Source: Limnochordales bacterium (GTDB lineage Bacteria; Bacillota; Limnochordia; Limnochordales; DUMU01). Taken from it: a stretch of 64,000 nt of DNA. The stretch is from the NCBI GenBank assembly GCA_014896315.1, contig JADBKP010000005.1, forward strand, positions 124,001 to 188,000. The letters run 5' to 3'. A program made the position numbers and the translations under genes. The number at the start of each line of letters is the position of its first letter. Position 1 is the first letter of the stretch. Below are positions 17,591 through 26,873 of this stretch, piece after piece. The notes under the pieces were generated by a model. It ran no database searches and was not told the DNA's origin. It was given only the letters and a program-made list of their open reading frames with translations.

Positions 17591-19045
17591 ATGATCACTC
17601 TCATCCGCAGCGAAGAGCTGGGCGAGCACCTCGAACGGGAGGTGCGCCGGCGTCTTGGGCGCCGTTTCGATCTGGCAGGGCAAGAGGCAGCCCCGGAAGT
17701 GATGGCGCGGACAGCCGCGATCTTTGGTGAACCGCTGACGCCAGCTCAGGCGGTGGAGCGGATAGTTCAGGACGTTGCTGAACGGGGCGACGCCGCCGTG
17801 CTGGAGTGGACGCGCCGCATCGATGGGGTCGTTTTGGAGCCGGAAGATCTGTGGCTGGGGCCGGCCGATTTTGAAAAAGCGTTTGCCTCCCTGGACGTGG
17901 CGACCCGTGACGATCTTGAGATAGCGGCCGAGCGTATCCGGCGTTTCCATCGGGCAGCCCTGCCCCGCCCCTTCTTCTTGCAGGACGAAGCCGGCAATCT
18001 CATGGGGCAGAGGCTGGTGCCGCTGGAGAGTGTGGGGGCGTATGTGCCGGCTGGGCGTGCTCCTCTGGTATCCACGGTATTGATGACCGTGATCCCGGCT
18101 CGGGTGGCCGGGGTGGACCAGGTGGTGGTGGCCACTCCGCCCGGTCCGGGTGGTGTCGTCCATCCGGCGGTGCTGGCGGCGGCCCGGCTGGCGGGGGCAA
18201 GCCGCGTGTTGCGGGTGGGGGGAGCGCAGGCGATCGCAGCCCTGGCGTACGGGACGGAGTCGATCCCGCCGGTCGACAAGATCGTCGGGCCGGGCAACCT
18301 CTTTGTCACACTGGCCAAACGGATGGTTTTTGGCGTGGTGGGCATTGACATGCTGGCGGGCCCGAGTGAGGTGGCGGTGGTGGCCGATGGTTCCAGCGCC
18401 GCGGCCGATCCGCCGCTTCTGGCTGCCGACCTGCTCTCCCAGGCCGAACACGATCCCGAGGCGGCCTGCATCTTCATCACCACCGATGCGGAGCTGGCCG
18501 AGCGGGTGCGGGCCGAAGTCGAGCTGCAGGTGGAGAGCCTGCCGCGGGGTGAGGTGGCGCGACAGGCGTTGCAGCGGCACGGGTTCATCTTCGTGGTAAG
18601 GAATCTGGAGGAGGCTGCCAGGGTGGTCAATGCCATTGCGCCTGAGCATCTGGAATTGCAGCTCTCCGATCCCTGGGCTTTCCTCACCCAGGTCCGCCAT
18701 GCCGGCGCCATCTTCCTCGGTCGGAACGCCTGCGAACCGTTAGGTGACTACCTGGCCGGACCCAACCACGTGTTACCAACGGGCGGCGCGGCCCGTTACG
18801 CTTCGATGCTGGGGGTTGAGGATTTTCTGCGGCGCAGCTCGGTGCTGCAGATAAGCGGCGAAGGTCTGCTGGAGATCGGGGGGGCGGCCGTGCGGCTGGC
18901 AAGGCTGGAAGGGCTGGAGGCGCACGCCCGTTCAGTTGCCTGGCGGCTCAAGGAAGCGGATGGAGCTTCCGGTCTCTTCAACGACAGGGGCGCCGGCGCG
19001 GCGGAGACGGACAGGGCGGGCAGCGCAGGGATCGCAGGTAGGTAG
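17591..19045 (+). CDS. hisD: Histidinol dehydrogenase
   Basis: 484 residues, somewhat long at both ends (usual about 430). GAYVPAGRAPLVSTVLM, GGAQAIAALAYG, VDKIVGPGN, the zinc and catalytic region IAPEHLELQ, and GPNHVLPTGGAARYAS are all present. It oxidises histidinol to histidine with two NAD. GAGGAAGGTGG precedes ATG 17591. A Gly/Ala-rich tail of about 30 residues follows the conserved domain. Confidence 0.95.
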   Translation: MITLIRSEELGEHLEREVRRRLGRRFDLAGQEAAPEVMARTAAIFGEPLTPAQAVERIVQDVAERGDAAVLEWTRRIDGVVLEPEDLWLGPADFEKAFASLDVATRDDLEIAAERIRRFHRAALPRPFFLQDEAGNLMGQRLVPLESVGAYVPAGRAPLVSTVLMTVIPARVAGVDQVVVATPPGPGGVVHPAVLAAARLAGASRVLRVGGAQAIAALAYGTESIPPVDKIVGPGNLFVTLAKRMVFGVVGIDMLAGPSEVAVVADGSSAAADPPLLAADLLSQAEHDPEAACIFITTDAELAERVRAEVELQVESLPRGEVARQALQRHGFIFVVRNLEEAARVVNAIAPEHLELQLSDPWAFLTQVRHAGAIFLGRNACEPLGDYLAGPNHVLPTGGAARYASMLGVEDFLRRSSVLQISGEGLLEIGGAAVRLARLEGLEAHARSVAWRLKEADGASGLFNDRGAGAAETDRAGSAGIAGR

Positions 19046-19083
19046 GCGGCTCAGGGGAGCAACGAAGGGAAGTGAACCACTGC

Positions 19084-19755
19084 ATGAGTGACGGAGGGCA
19101 GGCCGGCAAGGAACAGGAAGAGGCGCGCAAGGCTACGGTTGCCCGTGAGAGTGCGGAGACGAGGATCAAGGTCGAGCTTGACCTGGACGGCCGGGGCAGC
19201 AGTCGGATTCAGACCGGAATCGGTTTTTTTGACCACATGTTGTCGGCGCTGGCCCGCCATGGCTTCTTCGATCTGACGGTGACAGCCCAGGGCGATCTGT
19301 ACGTGGACGGCCACCACACGGTGGAGGATGTCGGCATTTGCCTGGGAAAGGCGCTGGACCGGGCTCTGGGGACGAGGGCGGGGATCGCGCGATTTGGCTG
19401 GGCGGCAGTTCCCATGGATGACGCCTTGGTGCTGGCGGCGGTCGATTTAAGCGGCCGGCCTTTCTTGGGGGTTGAGCTCCCCTTGAGCACTCCCCGGGTG
19501 GGAGAGTTCGAGACGCAGCTCGTGGTGGAGTTTTTCCGGGCTTTCACCTGGACGGGGGGCTTCAACCTGCATCTGCGGAAGCTATCCGGCAGCAACGACC
19601 ACCACGTGATCGAGGCTGCGTTTAAGGCGGTGGGCCGTGCTCTGGCGATGGCGGTTAGGGTTGAGCCACGGCTAGGCGGCGAGGTGCCATCGACCAAGGG
19701 GCGGCTGGGTGTAGAGTCCGAGCCACCAGGTGAAGTGGCCGGGCCGACGGAGTGA
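19084..19755 (+). CDS. hisB: Imidazoleglycerol-phosphate dehydratase
   Basis: 223 residues. GIGFFDHMLSALARHG, VDGHHTVEDVGI, and the second metal motif GSNDHHVIEAAFKA show the manganese-binding dehydratase fold. It is the monofunctional form, without a phosphatase domain. ATG 19084 is preferred over GTG 19072 because AAGGGA ends only one base before the GTG. The C-terminus runs about 15 residues past the usual STKGRL end. Confidence 0.94.
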   Translation: MSDGGQAGKEQEEARKATVARESAETRIKVELDLDGRGSSRIQTGIGFFDHMLSALARHGFFDLTVTAQGDLYVDGHHTVEDVGICLGKALDRALGTRAGIARFGWAAVPMDDALVLAAVDLSGRPFLGVELPLSTPRVGEFETQLVVEFFRAFTWTGGFNLHLRKLSGSNDHHVIEAAFKAVGRALAMAVRVEPRLGGEVPSTKGRLGVESEPPGEVAGPTE

Positions 19756-19761
19756 CGGCAA

Positions 19762-21252
19762 GTGGCGGAGCTTTTGCTGGCGATCCTGGATTACGGGATG
19801 GGTAACTTGCGCAGCGTGAGCAAGGCCCTGGAGGTGGCGGCCCGCGCCCATCCGGCGGTGAAGGTCGCGGTCACAAGTGATCCGGTCGAGGCCGGTCGGG
19901 CGGCGGGTGTGATTCTTCCCGGGGTCGGGGCGTTTGGGGCAGCCATGGCCAACCTGGAAAAAAGCGGGTTGGACCGGGTGGTGCGGGAGGTCATTGCTGA
20001 CGGCCGGCCCTTTCTGGGCATCTGCCTCGGGCTGCAACTCCTCTTTGACGAGAGCGAGGAACATTTCGCAGATGATACCCTGCCCCGGGGGCTTGGTATT
20101 CTGCCTGGCCGGGTGCGGCGCTTTCCAGTGGGGCTGAAAGTGCCCCAGATCGGGTGGAACCAGCTCAACCTGCGGTTTCGTGAACCTCATCAGAATCCGC
20201 TGTGGCGCGGCGTCCCGCAGGGGGCGTACGCGTACTTTGTTCACTCGTACTATGTCGATCCTCAGGATCCCGGAGTCATCGCCGCCACATCCGGCTACGG
20301 GATTGAGTTTACGGCGGCAGTCTGGCAGGAGAACCTCTTTGCCGTCCAGTTCCACCCGGAAAAGAGCAGCCAGGTGGGTCTTGAGATGCTGCGCAACTTT
20401 GCCTGTGCGGTGGGACGGGCCGCCGGTGCGACCGACTTCTTCCTGCCCGCCATCGACCTGCGGCATGGGCGCTGTGTGCGCTTGGTCCAGGGTGATCCGG
20501 GCCGGGAGACCAGGTATGCGGAGGACCCGGTGGAAGTGGCCAGAGAGCTGGTCCGGCAGGGGGCACGGCGGCTGCACGTGGTTGACCTCGATGGCGCGTT
20601 TGCCGGCGAGCCGCGCCAGCTGGAGTTGGTCGCCGGCATCTGCCGGGCCGTGCCAGAGGCCCGTGTTGAGCTGGGGGGCGGGCTGCGGACACTGGAGCAG
20701 ATCGAGGCCGCCTTTGCCGCCGGGGTGAAGGATGTGATTGTTGGCAGCGCCCTTTTGAGCAATGAGGCGCTGGTTGCCGAGGCCTGCCGCCGCCACCCGG
20801 GGCAGGTGACCGCCGGCATTGACGTGCGGGGCGGCCGGGTGGCGGTGGGCGGGTGGCAGGAGGAGAGCAGTGTGACGGCGCAGGAGGCGGTGCGGCGGGC
20901 GGCCGCCCTGGGGGTGCGGCGGTTCATCGTCACCGACATAAGCCAGGACGGGACGTTGCAGGGGCCGAACTTCAAGCTTATCTGGGAGATAGCGGCGGCC
21001 GGGCCCGGCCTTGAGTTTGTGGTCTCGGGCGGGGTGCGCGGGGCGGAGGATGTCCGGGCCGCAGCCGCTGTGGGCTGGCCGGTCACCGGCGTGGTCGTCG
21101 GCCGGGCATTGTACGATCGCCGGCTGACGGTGGCTGAGGCCCTGGCGGCGGCCCGCCGCGGCCTGATCCTGCGGCCCGAGCCCGAATCCCCGGCAGCTGG
21201 GCCTGAACCCGACCCAGCAGCTGCCGCCGCTGCGCCTGACGACGTGACGTAG
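19762..21252 (+). CDS. hisHA: HisH-HisA fusion: glutamine amidotransferase joined to ProFAR isomerase
   Basis: One uninterrupted 496-residue frame. Residues 1-216 are HisH: ILDYGMGN, nucleophile Cys88 in GICLGLQ, and His198/Glu200 in QFHPEKSS. After a linker of about ten residues, residues 227-468 are HisA: AIDLRHGRCVRL with Asp232, GIDVRGG with Asp354, TDISQDGTLQGPN and FVVSGGVRGAEDV. Residues 471-496 form a Pro/Ala-rich tail. HisH feeds ammonia to HisF, which is a separate gene just downstream; HisA makes the HisF substrate. The well-known fusion in eukaryotes is HisH-HisF, so this pairing is unusual. GTG start 6 bp after hisB. Confidence 0.95.
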   Translation: MAELLLAILDYGMGNLRSVSKALEVAARAHPAVKVAVTSDPVEAGRAAGVILPGVGAFGAAMANLEKSGLDRVVREVIADGRPFLGICLGLQLLFDESEEHFADDTLPRGLGILPGRVRRFPVGLKVPQIGWNQLNLRFREPHQNPLWRGVPQGAYAYFVHSYYVDPQDPGVIAATSGYGIEFTAAVWQENLFAVQFHPEKSSQVGLEMLRNFACAVGRAAGATDFFLPAIDLRHGRCVRLVQGDPGRETRYAEDPVEVARELVRQGARRLHVVDLDGAFAGEPRQLELVAGICRAVPEARVELGGGLRTLEQIEAAFAAGVKDVIVGSALLSNEALVAEACRRHPGQVTAGIDVRGGRVAVGGWQEESSVTAQEAVRRAAALGVRRFIVTDISQDGTLQGPNFKLIWEIAAAGPGLEFVVSGGVRGAEDVRAAAAVGWPVTGVVVGRALYDRRLTVAEALAAARRGLILRPEPESPAAGPEPDPAAAAAAPDDVT

Positions 21253-21357
21253 CTCCGGCAGCCCGGGCAGCCACTGAGCCGGAGCTTGCGCCCGAAGGCC
21301 GGGCACGGACCGGAGCAGCATCCACCAGTTCAAACTACGAGTAAGGAGCCACCAACC

Positions 21358-22125
21358 ATGCTTGCCAAACGGATCATCCCCTGCCTGGACGTGAAGGACG
21401 GGCGGGTGGTCAAGGGTACGAACTTCGTCTCGCTGCGGGATGCTGGTGATCCCGTCGAGCTGGGCGCCTACTACGACCGCGAGGGAGCAGATGAGCTGGT
21501 TTTCCTGGACATCACCGCCTCTGCCGAACGCCGCCGGACCATTGTTGACCTGGCCCGGCGGGTGGCGGAGCAGGTTTTCATCCCGTTCACCGTTGGCGGC
21601 GGGATCTCATCAGTGGAAGAGATCCGGGAGATCTTGCTGGCAGGGGCGGATAAGGTGTCGATCAACACGGCGGCAGTTGAGCGGCCGGAGTTGATCACCG
21701 AGGGTGCGGAGCGTTTCGGCAGCCAGTGCATAGTGGTGGCCATCGATGCCCGCCGGCGTCCGGGCGAAGCCGGCCCCCGTTTCGAAGTGGTAATCCACGG
21801 TGGCCGCACCCCCACGGGCATCGACGCTATCGAGTGGGCCAGGGAAGCAGAGCGGCGGGGGGCGGGCGAGATCCTGCTCACTAGTATGGACACGGACGGC
21901 GTCCAGGGCGGCTATGACCTGGAGCTTACCCGGGCGGTGGCCGAGGCCGTCTCGATCCCGGTGATCGCCTCGGGGGGAGCAGGGAGCCTCGCCGATCTGC
22001 GGGATGCCATTCAGGTCGGCAAGGCCGATGCCGTGTTGGCCGCCTCCATCTTTCACTTCCGCCGCTACACCATTCGCGAGGCCAAGGAGTATCTGCGGGA
22101 CGCCGGCATTCCGGTCCGGCTCTAG
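21358..22125 (+). CDS. hisF: Imidazole glycerol phosphate synthase cyclase subunit
   Basis: 255 residues, full length. [16 protein letters not shown] with the catalytic Asp, VVAIDARR with the second Asp, [13 protein letters not shown] and the phosphate loop VIASGGAGS identify HisF. It is a (beta/alpha)8 barrel that takes ammonia from the HisH domain of the preceding protein. AAGGAG (21343-21348) fixes ATG 21358, leaving a 105-bp gap after the fusion gene. Confidence 0.96.
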   Translation: MLAKRIIPCLDVKDGRVVKGTNFVSLRDAGDPVELGAYYDREGADELVFLDITASAERRRTIVDLARRVAEQVFIPFTVGGGISSVEEIREILLAGADKVSINTAAVERPELITEGAERFGSQCIVVAIDARRRPGEAGPRFEVVIHGGRTPTGIDAIEWAREAERRGAGEILLTSMDTDGVQGGYDLELTRAVAEAVSIPVIASGGAGSLADLRDAIQVGKADAVLAASIFHFRRYTIREAKEYLRDAGIPVRL

Positions 22126-22162
22126 CGAGTCCTCCGCGACTTGAAAGAGGAGAGCTGTGGCA

Positions 22163-22828
22163 ATGCAAACGGCAGACGGGAAACCGCTGTGCTTTCAGAA
22201 CGGCTTGATTCCGGCCATTGTCCAGGACGCCCGTACCGGGCAGGTGCTGATGCTGGCTTACATGAACGAGGAAGCGTTGCAGCGCACCCTCACCGACCGG
22301 CGCACCTGGTTTTGGAGCCGTTCCCGTCAGGAGCTTTGGCCCAAGGGAGAGACGAGCGGTAACTTCCAGGAGGTTATCTCCGTCACGGCGGACTGTGACG
22401 GTGATGCGCTGCTCGTCCGGGTGAATCAGCATGGTACGGGCGCCTGCCACGAAGGGGACTTCTCCTGTTTCCACCACCCACTTGCCACTTTTGCCGAACC
22501 ACCGGATGCCGCGGAAACCGGCGGGGGCGATCCGTGGGCGGACTTTGCGGTTCTGCAGGAGCTATGGGAAGTGATCCGGGACCGCCAGCGCAATCCCCGG
22601 CCGGGCTCGTACACCGCCTCCCTCCTCCAGGAGGGGCCGGCGCGGGCCGCGCAGAAGGTGGGCGAAGAGGCGGTGGAGACAGTTATCGAGGCTGTCCGGC
22701 AAAACCGTGAGGCTTTCATATACGAAGCGGCCGATCTTCTTTACCATCTTCTCGTCTTGTTGGCCGCCACGGGAGTCACGCCGGCAGAGCTTTTCGCCGA
22801 ACTCCGTTCACGCAGACATGCAGGGTGA
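22163..22828 (+). CDS. hisIE: Bifunctional phosphoribosyl-AMP cyclohydrolase / phosphoribosyl-ATP pyrophosphatase
   Basis: 221 residues. The N-terminal HisI part has [10 protein letters not shown], the metal Asp/Cys segment [11 protein letters not shown] and the zinc cysteines of [11 protein letters not shown]. The C-terminal HisE part has PGSYTASLL and [13 protein letters not shown] with the MazG-like acidic helices. It does steps 2 and 3 of the pathway and ends the his run. GTG 22157 is an alternative start. hisC and a histidinol phosphatase are not in the window. Confidence 0.95.
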   Translation: MQTADGKPLCFQNGLIPAIVQDARTGQVLMLAYMNEEALQRTLTDRRTWFWSRSRQELWPKGETSGNFQEVISVTADCDGDALLVRVNQHGTGACHEGDFSCFHHPLATFAEPPDAAETGGGDPWADFAVLQELWEVIRDRQRNPRPGSYTASLLQEGPARAAQKVGEEAVETVIEAVRQNREAFIYEAADLLYHLLVLLAATGVTPAELFAELRSRRHAG

Positions 22829-22954
22829 CCGCCAACTCTAATAGGATTTTCTTGTCTTCCTCAAGCAGGGCAGGGGTGGCTCCTTATTGAATACTCGCTC
22901 TCAGCAAACTGAGGCGGTTCACAGGTGTTGGCTGCCCGCGGAGGAGGACAGCAG

Positions 22955-23851
22955 GTGAACGGAGACCATGGGTTTGCGACGGGCGCAGGCGTCAAGCTTA
23001 GTGCTGCTTTCGTCCCGGCACGTTCGAGCCGGCAGCTCTGGCTTCTGTTGATGGCGGTAGTGCTGCTGGTTGCCGGGTGTTCGGGAGGAGTGCCCGTTCC
23101 CAGTGAGCCTTATAGTGTCTCCGGCCGGGTGACCGAGTTGTCGACCGGCCGGGGGCTTGCTAATGTTACCCTCTACTTCTCCGGCGGTTTTGGGACGACG
23201 AAGACCGGGGAAGATGGCACGTGGGCTGTTACGCAGCTTCGAGGAAGCGTGACGATAACGCCCGTCCTGCCGGGGTACGTCTTCCAGCCGGCAAGTCGCG
23301 TCGTGAGCGGGCCGTCCAGCAAGGTCGACTTCATTGCTACCACCGATACCTCAGGCAAAGAACCGATTGCGGGTGCGGCCGTCATTACGCTGGCTGAAGC
23401 ACAGGCCTGGGCCCGCCGCCGGGGCGCCCGCCAGATCTTTATCGACGTGGCCGCATACTACTGGCAGCTTGCCCCCCGCTACGGCATCCGGCCGGAAGTA
23501 GCGTATGCCCAGAGTGCCAAGGAGACCGGCTTTGGCGCGTTCACGGGTGCGGTATCACCCGACTTCCACAACTGGTGTGGCCTTAAGACCCGGTACGCCA
23601 ACGGCGATGATCCCGATGATCACGCCCGTTTCCCTGACGATGAGACAGGAGTCCGCGCACATTTCCAGCATCTGGCAGCCTACGCCGGGCTGCCACTTCC
23701 TCCCGGTGAATCCATCGTTGATCCCAGGTACGAGCTGGTGAGCAAGGGCAGCGCTCGTTACGTTGAGGATCTGGGGGGAAGGTGGGCGCCCAACCCCGAC
23801 TACGGCCGTAGCATTGTCCGGGACTACCTCAACGACATGCTGGGGCGGTGA
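22955..23851 (+). CDS. Lipoprotein with Ig-like and glucosaminidase-type domains
   Basis: 298 residues. The hydrophobic stretch LLLMAVVLLVAGCSGG ends in a lipobox Cys. Residues about 50-120 look like a carboxypeptidase-regulatory/Ig-like fold (SVSGRVTELSTGRGLANVTLYF). Residues about 150-298 resemble the mannosyl-glycoprotein endo-beta-N-acetylglucosaminidase/Flg-type domain, with AQSAKETGFGAFTGAV (likely catalytic Glu) and NWCGLK. It is probably an anchored peptidoglycan hydrolase. GTG 22955 has GGAGGAGGA at ideal spacing. Confidence 0.82.
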   Translation: MNGDHGFATGAGVKLSAAFVPARSSRQLWLLLMAVVLLVAGCSGGVPVPSEPYSVSGRVTELSTGRGLANVTLYFSGGFGTTKTGEDGTWAVTQLRGSVTITPVLPGYVFQPASRVVSGPSSKVDFIATTDTSGKEPIAGAAVITLAEAQAWARRRGARQIFIDVAAYYWQLAPRYGIRPEVAYAQSAKETGFGAFTGAVSPDFHNWCGLKTRYANGDDPDDHARFPDDETGVRAHFQHLAAYAGLPLPPGESIVDPRYELVSKGSARYVEDLGGRWAPNPDYGRSIVRDYLNDMLGR

Positions 23852-23969
23852 CACCCATCTCCGGAGATTGTTCGGAGTTGGCCGGCGGTGGGGGCAGCCT
23901 TTGCGGCTCAGGTTGATCCAGACCTGGATGGTCAGATCCGGCGCTTCTGATTGAACTGGTTTCTGCGGC

Positions 23970-24255
23970 TTTCCATGCCCTGTAGAATGAGACCAAGGCG
24001 GCTGCTATCGCGAACGGCAGGATGCCCGCAACCGCTCCTGCCGCTGGGTGCACGCTCGGCATTGTCCCGCATCTGGTGGCAAGTACCCTTGTCTGGCAGA
24101 TGTGGAAGGAGACAGGTGAGATTGCAATTGGGCGCAGTTCGGCGAAGCCTGGCTTTGTTAAGGTTGCTTTGAAGGGGATGGCACTGAACATCTTAAACTC
24201 CAAGCGGACGATTTTCTTTCTTGCCTTCCTCCCGCAGTTAGATAGATTGTGCTAG
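23970..24255 (+). pseudogene. Degraded LysE/RhtB family exporter
   Basis: Reading one frame gives AAAIANGR...GCTLGIVPHLVAS, close to helix 1-2 of LysE/RhtB proteins, and then VWQMWKETGEIAIG...VALKGMALNILNSKRTIFFLAFLPQ, which matches the middle of the same family. The part that should join them is missing, as are both ends. The remnant of about 77 codons from 24022 has no ribosome binding site. An internal deletion and truncations explain it best. Confidence 0.75.
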
Positions 24256-24307
24256 GGCCGTTGGTCGTTGCTGGGCTCTACGAGTATGAGGAGGCTCAGG
24301 AGACGCC

Positions 24308-24697
24308 ATGACTCAGGAACGAACGGTCGTGTTCGACAACGGACGTTACAACGGGCGGACCCTAATCGAATGGTTGCCCGACATAGTTGCACGTATCGTG
24401 GAGCGGTTCGCCCCATTACAGGTGATCGTGTTCGGTTCGTTGGCGAAGGGCCAGGAAGGGCCGGACAGTGATATTGACCTTCTGGTGGTACTGCCGCGCG
24501 TAGAAGACAAACGCCAGGCTGCGATCGAGATCGGGGTGGCTACTGCTGATTTCCCGGTCCCAATGGACATTATCGTCACCGATCCTGAAGAGATCTCGTC
24601 TCGTGGGAGCGAGCCGGGATCGGTTCTGAAAGCTGCACTTACTGAGGGGCGTGTAGTTTATGACCATACAGAACGACGACGGCCGGCAAAAGAGTAG
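24308..24697 (+). CDS. MNT-type nucleotidyltransferase domain protein (HEPN partner)
   Basis: 129 residues with the minimal nucleotidyltransferase motif GSLAKGQEGPDSDIDLLVVL (about 50-69) and a third acidic position in PMDIIV. MNT proteins act as antitoxins of HEPN toxins, in some cases by AMP-adding activity. ATG 24308 follows GAGGCTCAGGAG. Its 3' end overlaps the HEPN gene by 38 bp. Confidence 0.87.
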   Translation: MTQERTVVFDNGRYNGRTLIEWLPDIVARIVERFAPLQVIVFGSLAKGQEGPDSDIDLLVVLPRVEDKRQAAIEIGVATADFPVPMDIIVTDPEEISSRGSEPGSVLKAALTEGRVVYDHTERRRPAKE

Positions 24698-24977
24698 GTG
24701 GATAGACCGGGCAAAAGAATGGATCCGTTATGCCCAAAGTGACCTGCGGGCGGCAGAGCGATTGTTAGCTGACGATCTTGTCCTGGCCGGAATATCATGT
24801 TTCCACGCTCAACAGGCAGCCGAGAAGGCGCTCAAAGCAGTTCTGGTTCTTTACGGCATCGACTTTCCCAGGACGCATGATCTCGTGCTTCTTTCTCGAT
24901 TGCTACCCCGTGGCGTGGCTGGTATGCCCGATGAGATGATGGAGGTTGAGCTGGTCTGTAGGGACTATGCTGGCTAA
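24660..24977 (+). CDS. HEPN domain protein, C-terminus probably lost by frameshift
   Basis: 105 residues. WIDRAKEWIRYAQSDLRAAERLL and the core GISCFHAQQAAEKALKAVL followed by GIDFPRTHDLVLL are typical HEPN helices. The frame stops at 24977 while relatives run about 25 residues more. A second frame (24969-25061) reads APELLARVYAGARYEDG, resembling the conserved YAxxxRYPD end of the family, so a one-base shift near 24960-24980 is likely. It pairs with the MNT gene as a toxin-antitoxin-like module. Confidence 0.78.
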   Translation: MTIQNDDGRQKSRWIDRAKEWIRYAQSDLRAAERLLADDLVLAGISCFHAQQAAEKALKAVLVLYGIDFPRTHDLVLLSRLLPRGVAGMPDEMMEVELVCRDYAG

Positions 24978-25334
24978 TGCGCCAGAACTTCTGGCAAGAG
25001 TGTACGCAGGGGCACGGTACGAAGACGGCATTGAGGTCGCGTGGGAGGGGACTGCCGCCTGATGCGCATTTACACACCTATTGACGAAACCTCGGGGACT
25101 GCCGCCTGATGCACATTTACACACCTATTGGCGAAACCTCGGACACGGACACCTCAATTCATTCCGGAGTTGCACGGGGGCAGGAGACGAAGAGCTACCG
25201 GCGAAGTGCTTGAGGCAGAGCGACAGGCGACCGGCTGCCTGGCGTCTCTCTGGACTCGTTTTCGGGACAACTCCCGGAATCCGGACTAGATCCGGGAAAC
25301 TCCAGGCTACATGGCTCCAGTGGGGGAGTATGAG
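24978..25334. other. Gap after the HEPN gene
   Basis: Holds the displaced C-terminal HEPN frame (to about 25061), the 47-bp tandem repeat (25047-25140), and a short inverted repeat, TCCCGGA...TCCGGGA, near 25270-25296. I see no convincing promoter, although the efflux operon downstream needs one. Confidence 0.5.
25047..25140. repeat. Tandem direct repeat, two copies of 47 bp
   Basis: Copies 25047-25093 and 25094-25140 are adjacent and differ at only two positions (G/A in GATGCG/GATGCA and A/G in TTGACG/TTGGCG). The first copy overlaps the displaced end of the HEPN frame, so the duplication may have arisen as that gene decayed. Confidence 0.9.
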
Positions 25335-26810
25335 ATGCCGGAGTCAGGAATCCAGGGCAATCCCTCTGCCGGACGGCAAGAAGGGTATCGACCTTACCGG
25401 CGTTCGATCTTTGGCGGACGAAGGCAGGAGGAGGTAGAAACAGGCGGGCGCGAGGGCGAAGCGCTGCCGGCACACTCCCCGGTCCGACCGGGCGAGGAGC
25501 TTCCCTACGGCCAGCTGCGGCCGCGACGGCGGCTGAGCCTCCAGGCTCGGCTGGTTATCTTTACCCTTATTACGCTGGCCATTCTCGTAATTGTCCCGGT
25601 CTACTTTCTTCTGCCCCGCGAAAAGCCGTATATCCTCGACACCTATCAGTACGCGATAGTGGGCACGAGGGATTTTCGCCAGATAGTTACGGCCACCGGT
25701 ACGGTAGAGCCTCTGGAGGTCATCTCGGTCAAGAGTCCGGCTGCTGGACTGGTTGCTGAGGTGTTGGTCGAGCCGGGGACGGATGTCGCCTCCGGACAGG
25801 TACTGATGCGGCTGAGCTCAGGAGAGGTGGCGGACAAGCGCGCCCAGGCGGAAAGGGCTTTGGCCAAGGCGACGCGGGAGCTGGAAAAGGCCCGGCTCGA
25901 TCAGGAGACGGAGCTGGCCAGGCTCGCCGTCGCCCTGGAAGAGGCGCGTGCTGCTCTGGCGCGGGCGCGTGACCAAGTTCCTGTTCTCGAAGAACTCTAC
26001 CGCCTGGGCGGCATATCCAGGCACGAACTTGAGCAGGCACAGCAGTTGGTCACCCAGCGGGAGCAGGAGGTGGGCAAGGCCCAGGCCGACCTGGAGTCAG
26101 CCCGACGGCGTCTTGCACTTGCCGTGGCCACGGCCCAGGATGCGGTTGACCAGGCCCGCAAGGACCTGCAGATTGCGGAGGATATGTACGCTGCATTGAT
26201 CGTGCGGGCCCCGCTCTCCGGCAAGGTTTTAGAGGTGCGTGCCCGGAAGGGTGAACCGGTCCAGGCCGGTGCCGAGCTACTGCGGATGGCTGATATCCAG
26301 CAGATGCAGGTGCGCGGCAGCGTGGCGGCCGATCAAGCCGGTGCCCTTCGGGTTGGCCAGCCGTCCACGGTCTGGGCGGCGGGGATCGCGTTGCCAGCCC
26401 GGGTGGCTTACGTAGCGCCTCAGGCTACTGCTGCCTCCGGGCAGCAACCGTCTACCGTGGAGGTGATTTTCCAGTTCACGGGGGAGACGACACCTGCCTC
26501 CTTGGGCGTGCGTCCCTACACTGAAGCGACCTGTGAGGTAGAGGTGGGACGGCTGCGGGATCAGCCCTTTCTGCCCAGGGGGCCGTATCTTACCAGCGGT
26601 GAGGGCGGCTTCGTATACGTCATCGATGAAAAGGCACGGGTTGCCCGCCGCCAGGAGGTTGTGTACGGGCTGGTCGATGGCACTGCCATTGCCATCCGGG
26701 AGGGCCTGCGGCCCGGGGACAAGGTCATATACAGCTCCTATGACGCGTTCAGAGACCGGCGGGAGGTGCGCCTTTCAGCCGAGGGTGGCCGGTTAGTACC
26801 GTCAGAGTAG
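25335..26810 (+). CDS. HlyD/MacA-type periplasmic adaptor of a tripartite efflux system
   Basis: About 491 residues. A basic cytoplasmic segment of about 70 residues precedes one membrane helix (LVIFTLITLAILVIVPVYFLL). Next come a lipoyl-like half (TGTVEPLEVISVKSPAAGLV), a long alpha-helical hairpin (about 165-285, rich in Ala, Glu and Arg), the second lipoyl half (VRAPLSGKVLEVRARKGEPV) and beta-barrel domains. It links inner-membrane permease to TolC. GGGGGAG before ATG 25335 sets the start. Confidence 0.9.
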   Translation: MPESGIQGNPSAGRQEGYRPYRRSIFGGRRQEEVETGGREGEALPAHSPVRPGEELPYGQLRPRRRLSLQARLVIFTLITLAILVIVPVYFLLPREKPYILDTYQYAIVGTRDFRQIVTATGTVEPLEVISVKSPAAGLVAEVLVEPGTDVASGQVLMRLSSGEVADKRAQAERALAKATRELEKARLDQETELARLAVALEEARAALARARDQVPVLEELYRLGGISRHELEQAQQLVTQREQEVGKAQADLESARRRLALAVATAQDAVDQARKDLQIAEDMYAALIVRAPLSGKVLEVRARKGEPVQAGAELLRMADIQQMQVRGSVAADQAGALRVGQPSTVWAAGIALPARVAYVAPQATAASGQQPSTVEVIFQFTGETTPASLGVRPYTEATCEVEVGRLRDQPFLPRGPYLTSGEGGFVYVIDEKARVARRQEVVYGLVDGTAIAIREGLRPGDKVIYSSYDAFRDRREVRLSAEGGRLVPSE

Positions 26811-26873
26811 GGAAGGGCAGGGAATGCCGATGAGGGATGCACTCGGGACACCGGAAGCAGGGGGCGCGTCTTA

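Noticed and set aside
19672-21333. 553-codon open frame antisense to the hisHA gene
   Set aside because: Composition is Arg/Pro/His-rich with no family features, and the sense strand carries two complete enzyme domains.
25047-25140. CRISPR array
   Set aside because: The two 47-bp copies are directly adjacent with no spacer, and no cas genes are near.
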